From contig CAYMFM010000002.1 in NCBI GenBank assembly GCA_964389685.1, positions 107,495 to 171,494 of the forward strand: a DNA stretch of 64,000 nucleotides, given 5' to 3'. Source of the DNA: G020353115 sp964389685. Its GTDB lineage: Bacteria; Bacteroidota; Bacteroidia; Bacteroidales; VadinHA17. The notes below the pieces were generated by a model. The model saw only the letters and a program-made list of their open reading frames with translations, searched no databases and was not told the origin of the DNA. How positions within the stretch are numbered: the stretch's first letter is position 1; every line of letters begins with the position of its first letter. Positions 50,651 to 58,119 of the stretch are shown one piece after another. Made by a program: the position numbers and the translations under genes.

Positions 50651-53221
50651 ATGAAACAAACAACTCATTTTGCATTGCGGTTAACCTCAACCCTGTTGTT
50701 TTTATTACTCTGCTTTGCGTGCACCCGATCCGATGGTCCTGAATTTTCAGCGGACATCATCAGCCAGATCCCCTGGCGAAGCATCGGTCCGGGAAGATAC
50801 GGGGGTAGAATATCCGATATTGAAGTAGTCCAGCAGGAGAAGCTGACGGTTTATATTTCAGCTTCTACAGGAGGAGTATTCAGGTCTGTTGATACCTGTC
50901 GAACCTGGAGCCCCCTGTTTGATCATGTAGGAAATTCACTTTCTATCGGAGATATGGCGATATCCTTTTCAGATCCTGAAATAATCTGGGTTGGAACGGG
51001 AGAGGCATCCGGTGAACAAAGCTCCGCCTCCATTGGTGACGGAGTATACAAATCCCTGGATGGCGGGTCAACCTGGCAGCACGTGGGATTGGAAAAGACC
51101 CGGCACATTTCAAGAATCCGTATCCATCCGGGAAATTCCGATGTTGTGTATGTTGCTGCTACCGGATCCCGATGGGGTGCCAATGAAGAGAGGGGAATTT
51201 ACCGTACAACGGATGGTGGACAAACCTGGGAAAAGATACTATATGTTGATGACAACACCGGGTTCTCCGATCTGCTTCTGTTTCCGGATGGAACAACCCT
51301 TTTGGCTTCTGCATGGCAGCAATACCGGAATGCCTGGGCTCATGTCCAGAAGGGGCCCAATAGCGGGTTGTACCGCTCAACGGATGGAGGAGATTCCTGG
51401 AACAAAATTGAAGAAGTGATCCCACAGGACAATATTGGCCGGATTGCTCTGGACTATGCTCCTTCAGATCCCGACCGGGTTTATGCCTGTCTGGAACACG
51501 ATTCCCTGGGATTTTTCAAATCGGGAAATATGGGTGAGACCTGGGTTTCTATGAATGACAGGGTGCGTACATCCTACTGGTACGGAAGGATCTATGTCGA
51601 TCCGGTCAATGAAGAAAGGGTGTGGATAATGGGTACATTGGTGCAGGAAACCACGGATGGAGGAAATTCATTCAACCGGATACAAATGAAGGGTGTACAC
51701 GCGGACCACCACGTGGTATGGATGAACCCGGAAGAGAGTGCTTTTATGATTTTGGGCAATGATGGTGGGCTATACCTTTCACACGACAGGGGAACAGCCT
51801 GGACTTTTATTGGTAACCTTCCGATCGGACAATACTATAACATCAGCACCGACCATCGCGACCCCTACTGGATCTATGGAGGACTGCAGGATAATGGTGT
51901 CTGGGGTGCCCCGTCCAAATCTTACTGCAACAAGCTGATCTGTAACAGTGATTACATATCTGTTGTTGGTGGCGATGGCTTCTATTCTGCTTCAGAACCA
52001 CTCGATGCCAATGTGGTGTATGGGGAATTTCAGTATGGATTCATTGTCCGGTATAATATCAACACGGATGAACGAAAATCAATCCGGCCCAAACCGGAAT
52101 CGGAAGAGGAGGAATACAGGTTTACCTGGAACACTCCCTTTTTTATCTCCCCGCACAAACCACATGCACTCTATATTGGTGGTAATAAACTTTTCAAATC
52201 GACAGACCGTGGTGAAAACTGGGAGGTTATCAGTGAGGATCTGACACGAGGACCCAAACCGGATACCATTGCCATCATGGAAATAAAACCCGTGAGGAAA
52301 CCCTATGCCGCACTTACTGTACTGTGCGAATCTCCGCTCAGGAAAGGATTGATCTATGCCGGGACTGATGACGGGAACCTGTATCTTACCATGGATGACG
52401 GGGAAACATGGACAGACCTGACTGAAAAACTGCCCGGTCCGCAGGACCGTTTTCTTACCCGGATAGTGGCTTCCGTTCATGACCTTGCCACGGCTTATGT
52501 AGCATATGGCAGGTATTATGAAGCCGATGACTTTACTCCCTACCTGTTCAGGACCTCCGATTTTGGGGAGACCTGGATTGATATTACGGGAGATATGCCT
52601 GGAATGGCACTGGTGAAAGGCTTTGCAGAACATCCCGGAAATCCACACCTCCTGTTTGCCGGAATACACAATGGATTGCTGATCAGCATCGATGACGGGA
52701 TACACTGGGTTCAACCCAATAACCTGTTAAAGGTAGCTGTAGATGATATTGAGATCGCAGCATTGGATAATGACCTGGTCCTGGGGTCCTATGGTCGTGG
52801 ATTATTCATCTGGGATGATATTACCATGCTGGAGGAACTTACAAAAGAAGTGCTGGAACAGGAGGTTTTTCTGTTTACTCCGAGGGAAACGATTTTGAAT
52901 GATACGGTTGAACTGGAAGAAGAGAATGATCCTTACGATTTCAAAGCACCCAATCCGCCTGCAGGAGTACTCATAACCTATTACCTGAAAGGAGAACCAA
53001 AATCAGAGAAAAAGAAAGTCCGAATCAAAATCACGGACCCGAAAGGAAATACAATGAAGGAAATCTCGGGGACAAACCACAGCGGATTAAATCGGATAAC
53101 CTGGGACCTGGAAGGTGCCGATCCCGGTACATACACCATTTCCCTGATGGCACATGGAGAAACATTGAACCGGAGTGTTTCTGTGAAACCTCCCACCTAT
53201 AGGAGGAATTTCTGGCACTGA
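50651..53221 (+). CDS. Sortilin/VPS10-like beta-propeller lipoprotein
   Basis: 856 residues. The leader ends in LCFAC, a lipobox. The body is made of BNR/Asp-box repeats: VYKSLDGGSTW, IYRTTDGGQTW, LYRSTDGGDSW, LYLTMDDGETW and others, giving a large (probably ten-bladed or double) propeller as in sortilin-like and xyloglucanase-type proteins. A Greek-key beta domain (about 770-856) follows. Annotated relatives are called glycosyl hydrolases, but no catalytic residues can be confirmed here. Likely an outer-surface binding protein. Divergent from the peroxidase gene. Confidence 0.85.
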   Translation: MKQTTHFALRLTSTLLFLLLCFACTRSDGPEFSADIISQIPWRSIGPGRYGGRISDIEVVQQEKLTVYISASTGGVFRSVDTCRTWSPLFDHVGNSLSIGDMAISFSDPEIIWVGTGEASGEQSSASIGDGVYKSLDGGSTWQHVGLEKTRHISRIRIHPGNSDVVYVAATGSRWGANEERGIYRTTDGGQTWEKILYVDDNTGFSDLLLFPDGTTLLASAWQQYRNAWAHVQKGPNSGLYRSTDGGDSWNKIEEVIPQDNIGRIALDYAPSDPDRVYACLEHDSLGFFKSGNMGETWVSMNDRVRTSYWYGRIYVDPVNEERVWIMGTLVQETTDGGNSFNRIQMKGVHADHHVVWMNPEESAFMILGNDGGLYLSHDRGTAWTFIGNLPIGQYYNISTDHRDPYWIYGGLQDNGVWGAPSKSYCNKLICNSDYISVVGGDGFYSASEPLDANVVYGEFQYGFIVRYNINTDERKSIRPKPESEEEEYRFTWNTPFFISPHKPHALYIGGNKLFKSTDRGENWEVISEDLTRGPKPDTIAIMEIKPVRKPYAALTVLCESPLRKGLIYAGTDDGNLYLTMDDGETWTDLTEKLPGPQDRFLTRIVASVHDLATAYVAYGRYYEADDFTPYLFRTSDFGETWIDITGDMPGMALVKGFAEHPGNPHLLFAGIHNGLLISIDDGIHWVQPNNLLKVAVDDIEIAALDNDLVLGSYGRGLFIWDDITMLEELTKEVLEQEVFLFTPRETILNDTVELEEENDPYDFKAPNPPAGVLITYYLKGEPKSEKKKVRIKITDPKGNTMKEISGTNHSGLNRITWDLEGADPGTYTISLMAHGETLNRSVSVKPPTYRRNFWH

Positions 53222-53632
53222 TTGTATCAAATAACATGTCGGATGATTTGAAATATTTGTCTAATTCATTGATAAATTATCTGTGTCGCACCTACGGAGC
53301 GATTATGCCTTAATATTATTCTATGCTACCAATGTGTTGCTCCTACGGAGCAATTATAATATACCGAAAAAGATTTTTAATTTGGTTTTGTTTGGATAGA
53401 AATTTAAATCCTGATACATACCCCGAAAAGGGGTATAATAATGAGTAACCACCGGTGGCTACCGGTGGTTAATAAACGTACGAGAAGACAACAACCCTAT
53501 TGGGGTTGAATTGTTCTTCATAATGCTATACTATTAAACCCCTTTCAGGATTTTTTGTTATAGTTTACAAGCGTTAAACTGGGGTTTTGTATATCTTGCA
53601 AACACAGTATAAACGATAGGGTAACCGACTCA
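53222..53632. repeat. Multi-hairpin repeat block
   Basis: No gene. In order: a GCACCTACGGAGC motif (53288-53300); a second copy of the 11577 repeat (53325-53351); ATACCCC-gaaaa-GGGGTAT (53418-53436); AACCACCGGT-ggct-ACCGGTGGTT (53447-53470, perfect 10-bp stem); CAACCC/GGGTTG (53492-53508). Each palindrome is separate, which fits a mosaic of interspersed repeats. A TATCTTGC-like box near 53591 may start transcription of the next gene. Confidence 0.7.
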
Positions 53633-54292
53633 ATGGACAACCAAATGTCAGAAACACCAACTGAAAAAGAAACTTTTTTTTTTAAACCATTAACCGGTTA
53701 TATCCATTCAAATGTGCTTGATTTCAGTACAATCCCTGAAGAGAGGAAGACTCAATTGAACGATATCACTGATTATATATCCGGAAAAGTAGGAGAAAGC
53801 AAGCCGGTAAACTTACTTTTCATCTGTACCCACAATTCCCGGAGAAGCCAGATGAGCCAGCTCTGGGCACAGGTCGCTTCATCCTATTATCAGATACCAC
53901 AAATTTTCTGTTACTCGGGAGGTACGGAAGCTACAGCATTCAATACAAGGGCTGTCAATGCACTAAAAAAAGCAGGATTTCAGATGGAGTCAGATACGAT
54001 TGGTTCAAATCCCGTCTACCGGGTAAGTTATGCTGATGGTGTAGATCCGGTTAAAGCCTTTTCAAAAAAGTTTTCACATCCGGTCAATCCGCACAACGAT
54101 TTTATAGCGGTGATGACCTGCTCGGATGCCGATGAAGCCTGCCCGGTTGTTCCGGGAGCATCAGCCAGGTTTTCCATTCCATACGAAGATCCCGGGACTG
54201 CAGATGGAACCCCGGAGGAGGAGTCTATATATGATGAACGTTGTCAACAGATCGCAACGGAAATGGTTTACCTGTTTGCTCAGGTGAAATAG
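53633..54292 (+). CDS. Low-molecular-weight phosphatase / arsenate-reductase-like protein
   Basis: 219 residues. The phosphate loop is Cys 65 in ICTHNSRRS (C-x5-R). Cys 163 and Cys 170 in MTCSDADEACP sit where thioredoxin-linked arsenate reductase (pI258 ArsC type) has its relay cysteines, and the acid is probably Asp 186 in YEDPGTADG. The loop differs from the usual CTGNSCRS, and there is an extra 55-residue N-terminal region. Arsenate reduction by a thioredoxin-coupled route is likely; tyrosine phosphatase activity is the alternative. No other ars gene is nearby. Confidence 0.8.
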   Translation: MDNQMSETPTEKETFFFKPLTGYIHSNVLDFSTIPEERKTQLNDITDYISGKVGESKPVNLLFICTHNSRRSQMSQLWAQVASSYYQIPQIFCYSGGTEATAFNTRAVNALKKAGFQMESDTIGSNPVYRVSYADGVDPVKAFSKKFSHPVNPHNDFIAVMTCSDADEACPVVPGASARFSIPYEDPGTADGTPEEESIYDERCQQIATEMVYLFAQVK

Positions 54293-54301
54293 TAATGGTT
54301 T

Positions 54302-54427
54302 TACCGGTCGGACCGGCTCCCTTGGGCCAGAGCACCTTCCAGCGGTCAGACCGAAAGGTACCGTCCGACCGTTTTCAACGGTCCGACGGATTTGGTTTGT
54401 TCAACAGCCGGACGGACATGTCCGGCC
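54302..54427. repeat. GC-rich palindrome cluster (REP-like)
   Basis: Five related palindromic units in about 125 bp: CCGGTCGGACCGG (54304-54316), CGGTCAGACCG (54343-54353), CCGTCCGACCGTT (54361-54373) paired with AACGGTCCGACGG (54377-54389), and GCCGGAC/GTCCGGC (54407-54413 and 54420-54426). The base composition is much richer in G+C than the neighbouring genes. It resembles REP/BIME-type arrays, which RAYT transposases act on; a truncated relative is encoded at 63388. Confidence 0.65.
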
Positions 54428-54757
54428 GCCTCAAGCCGGCTGACCGATGGATTCATTTCACAACCGATTGCTCATCCGGAAAATAGGATGAAATCACAAA
54501 TCCCAGGGAACTCCGAAGGAGTCCTACGGACAAATAACAAATAAGCACCTCCAGGGGAGTCCTTTGGACAAATCCCAAATTCCACTTTCCAAAAAACAAA
54601 CAAATTACAAAATACAAATCCCAAAAGTTTCATTATTTGATAATGAATATTGGATTTTATTTGTTATTTGTGGGTTGATATTTGGTATTTGTATCTACTG
54701 TTCATAAGTTAAGAGAACAGTCTATCTTTACAGGATAGAACAATCCAACATAACCAC
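54428..54757. repeat. AT-rich repeat spacer with distant inverted repeat
   Basis: No gene. CAAATAACAAATAA (54531-54544) is perfectly inverted at 54657-54670, spanning about 140 bp of A- and T-rich sequence with further loosely inverted CAAAT/ATTTG runs. Two related motifs, GGAGTCCTACGGACAAAT and GGAGTCCTTTGGACAAAT, occur near 54519 and 54564. This looks like an interspersed folded repeat. Confidence 0.5.
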
Positions 54758-55291
54758 ATGACCCTTACAAACCTGATCATCCTGATTGCAGGAACCCTGC
54801 TTTTGATATCCCTCTCCTGGATCGCATCGATCCGGGAAAAACGGTATCATGGTATCTACCGCTTCTTTGCATTTGAATCCATTTTTCTTATCGTGCTGAT
54901 GAATTATCGGGTGTGGTTCAAACATGTTTTATTCGTCAACCAGATCATCTCCTGGATACTGCTGCTGGGTTCATTGATTTTTGCCATATGGGGATTTGTG
55001 TTGTTATACAGGATGGGAAAACCGGCAGGACATATGGAAAGAACAACCACCCTTATAACAATCGGCTTGTACGGTTGTACGCGGCATCCGTTGTATCTCT
55101 CGCTGATTCTGCTTGGTTTTGGTGCCATGCTGAAAGATCCCGGATACCTTCAGATTATTCTGGCAATAATTAACTTTTTAGCATTGATCTTTACAGCCCG
55201 GGTGGAAGAGCAGGAGATGATCCAAAAGTTCGGCGACGAATACCGGGATTATATGAAGAAAACAAAGATGTTTTTTCCGTATATACTGTAA
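54758..55291 (+). CDS. Isoprenylcysteine carboxyl methyltransferase (ICMT/PEMT)-like membrane protein
   Basis: 177 residues with four or five membrane helices. The C-terminal half has the family's SAM-binding pattern: GLYGCTRHPLYLSL near residue 106 (RHP motif), then ARVEEQEMIQKFGDEYRDYMKKTKMFFP near 148 (EE and the final aromatic motif). Bacterial members methylate small acids, isoprenoids or lipids at the membrane; the substrate here is unknown. A 15-bp-stem hairpin starts right after its stop. Confidence 0.88.
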   Translation: MTLTNLIILIAGTLLLISLSWIASIREKRYHGIYRFFAFESIFLIVLMNYRVWFKHVLFVNQIISWILLLGSLIFAIWGFVLLYRMGKPAGHMERTTTLITIGLYGCTRHPLYLSLILLGFGAMLKDPGYLQIILAIINFLALIFTARVEEQEMIQKFGDEYRDYMKKTKMFFPYIL

Positions 55292-55294
55292 ACT

Positions 55295-55329
55295 TACTCG
55301 TCAGACGACTCACCGTCGTCTGACGAGTA
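55295..55329. terminator. Perfect 15-bp hairpin between convergent genes
   Basis: TACTCGTCAGACGAC (55295-55309) pairs fully with GTCGTCTGACGAGTA (55315-55329), five-base loop. It starts 4 nt past the ICMT-like stop. The segment ACTCGTCAGACGACTC recurs at 57966-57981. A bidirectional terminator is likely, as the next gene is convergent. Confidence 0.7.
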
Positions 55330-55358
55330 GCCGATTTTCGTATTACGTGTTAAATCTT

Positions 55359-55411
55359 AGTTCGACATTCATTATTCATTTCAACTTCGGTTCATGAATA
55401 ATGTGTCTTAC
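55359..55411 (-). terminator. 3' hairpin element of permease gene 2
   Basis: The stem CATTATTCAT/ATGAATAATG (55370-55379 and 55394-55403) follows the permease stop. A 65-nt block, 55359-55423, including the last 12 coding bases, is identical to 58067-58131. Hairpin A is absent here; the 15-bp hairpin at 55295 may replace it. Confidence 0.7.
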
Positions 55412-57808
55412 TTACTCATACCGCAGGCAATCGGCCGGATTCGTGTTGGCTGACTTGAGGGCGATGAAAACAACCGGGATCATGCTGGTTACTAATAGAA
55501 CAACCAGAGGCAGCATAAAGATCCAATAGGTAACTGATGCCTGGTACGCAAAGTTCCGCATCCAATGAACAATGAAAAGATAAGAGATCGGGGTCGCCAC
55601 CAGAAAGGCAATAACGATCTGAAACAGGAAATCTTTGGTAATCAGGGAAACAATCCCGGCACTTGTGACCCCAAGAACTTTTCGAATACCAAATTCTTTG
55701 ATCCGTTTGGTGGTAACAAAAAGGACCAATCCAAAAATCCCAAGACAGGTAATCAGGATAGCCAGAAAAGCAAACCAGCTGGTTAATTTGCCGGTCATCT
55801 CTTCTCTTGAATAAAAACTGGCAATAAACTTGTCAAAGAATTCATATTCAAACAGTTCATTCGGGAAAAAATCGTTCCAAATCATTTCAAGATTGGAAAG
55901 CAGGTCGTTTTCATCTCCTTTCTTATAATGAATGCTTAAAATAAAATATTCACCCGGTCGAACAGAAAGAGTAACCGGAATGATCTGACTGTATAAAGAT
56001 TCAACGTGAAAATCATTTACAACCCCAATAATTTCATGATTCTCTGATCCCCTGAGAATCGATTTGCCAATCGCATCAACAGGCTTATCAATCCCCATCC
56101 GTTTTATCAATGCTTCATTAACAACAATACGTGGAACTGTATCAGCTTCTGAATAGGAGGTAAACCAGTTACCTGCCAGCAACTCAAGATTAAACAGGTC
56201 CAGGTAATTTGTATCAACATATTTTATGTCGAACATGTACCTTTCGCCTTCCGGAGCTCCCGGGTAGGAGAAGAATGACCCCAACCTGGTATTGGAGGCA
56301 GGTGCGCCATTCGAAAAAGAGAGATTAATAAAATAGGGTTTTTGGGAAAGGGCATGATGGAGCCGATTCAGAGTTACAGGATCATTATCCGGCAATGTGA
56401 TATTCACGATCTCTTCCTTGCGGAAACCCATATCCTTTTCCTGCATATAATGCAACTGATAGTAAATGGTTGCTGTAACCATAATTAATCCCAGTGAAGT
56501 GATAAATTGCACTATGATGAGGATATTCCGAAGTGAAAATCTTTTTTCTCTATTACTGCGAAGCGAACGGTAAAGAACCCTTGCCGGCTTGAATGAGGAA
56601 AGGATTAAAGAAGGATATAGCCCTGTCATTGAGGTGACAACCAGAATAGCCAGGAACAGGTATAAAAACAGGGAGGATGAAGCATACAATTCCAGAGTGA
56701 TAGTTCCTTCAAAGAGCCGGTTTACCGAATTAAGTAAAACCTCTGAAAGAAGCAGTGAGATGATTACAGCAAGAACAACCAGGATAAGATTTTCGAACAT
56801 GAACTGGTGGATCAGGTCCCGCCGGGAAGCACCACTTACCTTTCTTATCCCAACCTCCACCGACTGCTTCATGGCATGTGCGGTTCTTAAGTTTATCACA
56901 TTAATGCTTGCAATAATCAGGATAAGAATTCCCACAAAAGAGATGATAATGATGAATTCTTTCGATGTGGTATAACCAGGATTATCCAAACTGAATGTTT
57001 TGTTTAGGTGAATATCCCTGAGGGGCTGCAGGCTAAAAAATTCCATCTCCCTGTCATCCGGATAAAGGTATTTTTCTTTCAGGGTACTGAACTGATCTTC
57101 AAACTGTTGCAGAGTTGCACCGGAATTTAATTTAACATAGGTATAAAATCCTGATAATGTAGCCCCCCACTGGTTATAGTTAAAACCAAAAATACCCTCG
57201 TTAAGAGAGTTAATGGAAACAAGAGCAGAGTAAGGCAGATGAGTATGAATATCCGGATCCTTAACAAGACCGGTGATGGTAAAGCGTATGGTATCAAACA
57301 GGATTAACGATTGACCAATTACCGAATCAAGTTGAAAATGCTTCTTGGCAAAACTTTCTGTTAAAACAATTGTGTTGACGTCCCGGAGTGCTGAAGAACG
57401 ATCTCCTGCAATCCAACCGCTTTCAAAAACATCAAGAAATTCAGGTTCAGTAAACACCAGGTGATCCTCTGCGATGACCTCATGATCGATGATTACCCGT
57501 TGAGATTCCCTGTAATACACCTGGACAACCTTCTCAAAACCGGTCATGCTTTCACGGATCGCATCAGCCATGGGTGCCTGAGTAATGGCACAGAAATCAT
57601 TTGATTGTGGCATTTTAAACAGGTGGGTTACCCGGTATGTGCGGTCACAGTCAGGATGAATCCGGTCAAACTTCAATTCATTCTCCACAAAAAGAAAGAT
57701 GATCAGACAACTGGTAATTCCCAGTGCCAGACCAATCAGGTAGATGATCGAATAGGTTTTGTTGTTGAGAAAACTTCTCAGTGCTGAGATAAAATAGTTG
57801 CGGAACAT
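55412..57808 (-). CDS. MacB/FtsX-type ABC transporter permease (2 of 3)
   Basis: About 798 residues in the same two-half layout as permease 1: first helix (about 20-40), MacB-type periplasmic domain, three helices with VEVGIRKVSGA, a second periplasmic domain and the final helix set with IKEFGIRKVLGVTS, ending CLRYE. ATG at 57808 is chosen over an upstream ATG at 57841, because MFRNYFISALRSFLNNK is the family N-terminus and the sigma-54-like promoter at 57830-57846 would lie inside the longer frame. Overall sequence differs widely from permeases 1 and 3 although the 3' end is shared. No ATPase gene is adjacent. Confidence 0.9.
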   Translation of the reverse strand: MFRNYFISALRSFLNNKTYSIIYLIGLALGITSCLIIFLFVENELKFDRIHPDCDRTYRVTHLFKMPQSNDFCAITQAPMADAIRESMTGFEKVVQVYYRESQRVIIDHEVIAEDHLVFTEPEFLDVFESGWIAGDRSSALRDVNTIVLTESFAKKHFQLDSVIGQSLILFDTIRFTITGLVKDPDIHTHLPYSALVSINSLNEGIFGFNYNQWGATLSGFYTYVKLNSGATLQQFEDQFSTLKEKYLYPDDREMEFFSLQPLRDIHLNKTFSLDNPGYTTSKEFIIIISFVGILILIIASINVINLRTAHAMKQSVEVGIRKVSGASRRDLIHQFMFENLILVVLAVIISLLLSEVLLNSVNRLFEGTITLELYASSSLFLYLFLAILVVTSMTGLYPSLILSSFKPARVLYRSLRSNREKRFSLRNILIIVQFITSLGLIMVTATIYYQLHYMQEKDMGFRKEEIVNITLPDNDPVTLNRLHHALSQKPYFINLSFSNGAPASNTRLGSFFSYPGAPEGERYMFDIKYVDTNYLDLFNLELLAGNWFTSYSEADTVPRIVVNEALIKRMGIDKPVDAIGKSILRGSENHEIIGVVNDFHVESLYSQIIPVTLSVRPGEYFILSIHYKKGDENDLLSNLEMIWNDFFPNELFEYEFFDKFIASFYSREEMTGKLTSWFAFLAILITCLGIFGLVLFVTTKRIKEFGIRKVLGVTSAGIVSLITKDFLFQIVIAFLVATPISYLFIVHWMRNFAYQASVTYWIFMLPLVVLLVTSMIPVVFIALKSANTNPADCLRYE

Positions 57809-57829
57809 GCCGGGATTTTTAAGATCATG

Positions 57830-57846
57830 CCCAATCTGCATGCCAA
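57830..57846 (-). promoter_or_regulatory. Candidate sigma-54 promoter of permease 2
   Basis: The minus strand reads TTGGCATG-CAGA-TTGGG, with GG-N10-G spacing as in TTGGCACG-N4-TTGCW. It matches 9 of 12 defined bases; the -12 C is G. The -12 box ends 23 nt before the ATG at 57808, the same distance as at permease 3. The implied transcript leader is about 12 nt. Confidence 0.55.
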
Positions 57847-58045
57847 GTTTATTAACAGGCTGTCAAACAGAATTATATGAGTACAACAGGCATGTTTTAA
57901 ATCACTCCTGATGTTCCGAAATGAAACGGAATCTGTTTCAGAATGGTGCAGGATGGAAGATTAAAACTCGTCAGACGACTCGCGTTCGACTGACGAGTTT
58001 TCATTTAGATATTCGGTAACGAAGCCGGATAAACGATTAAAAGAG
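57847..58045. other. Spacer between permease genes 2 and 3 with shared hairpin
   Basis: No gene. AAAACTCGTCAG (57963-57974) pairs with CTGACGAGTTTT (57990-58001); the left arm shares ACTCGTCAGACGACTC with the hairpin at 55295-55329. The 57850-57960 part upstream of permease 2 shows no copy of the 20-bp repeat found at 60624. Confidence 0.55.
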
Positions 58046-58119
58046 ATCCTGATTTGCATCAGGATAAGTTCGACATTCATTATTCATTTCAACTTCGGTT
58101 CATGAATAATGTGTCTTAC
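58046..58119 (-). terminator. Two-hairpin 3' element of permease gene 3
   Basis: Plus-strand ATCCTGAT-ttgc-ATCAGGAT (58046-58065) is hairpin A and CATTATTCAT/ATGAATAATG (58078-58087 and 58102-58111) is hairpin B. In transcript order, B follows the stop, then AATGTCGAACTT, then A, then CTCTTTTAATC, a short T-run fitting a terminator. The stems differ in sequence from the copy at 4231-4304 but stay fully paired. Confidence 0.75.

Noticed and set aside
52079..52714. 211-codon open frame antisense to the propeller protein
   Set aside because: Shadow of the repeat-bearing gene on the plus strand; no recognisable protein pattern.
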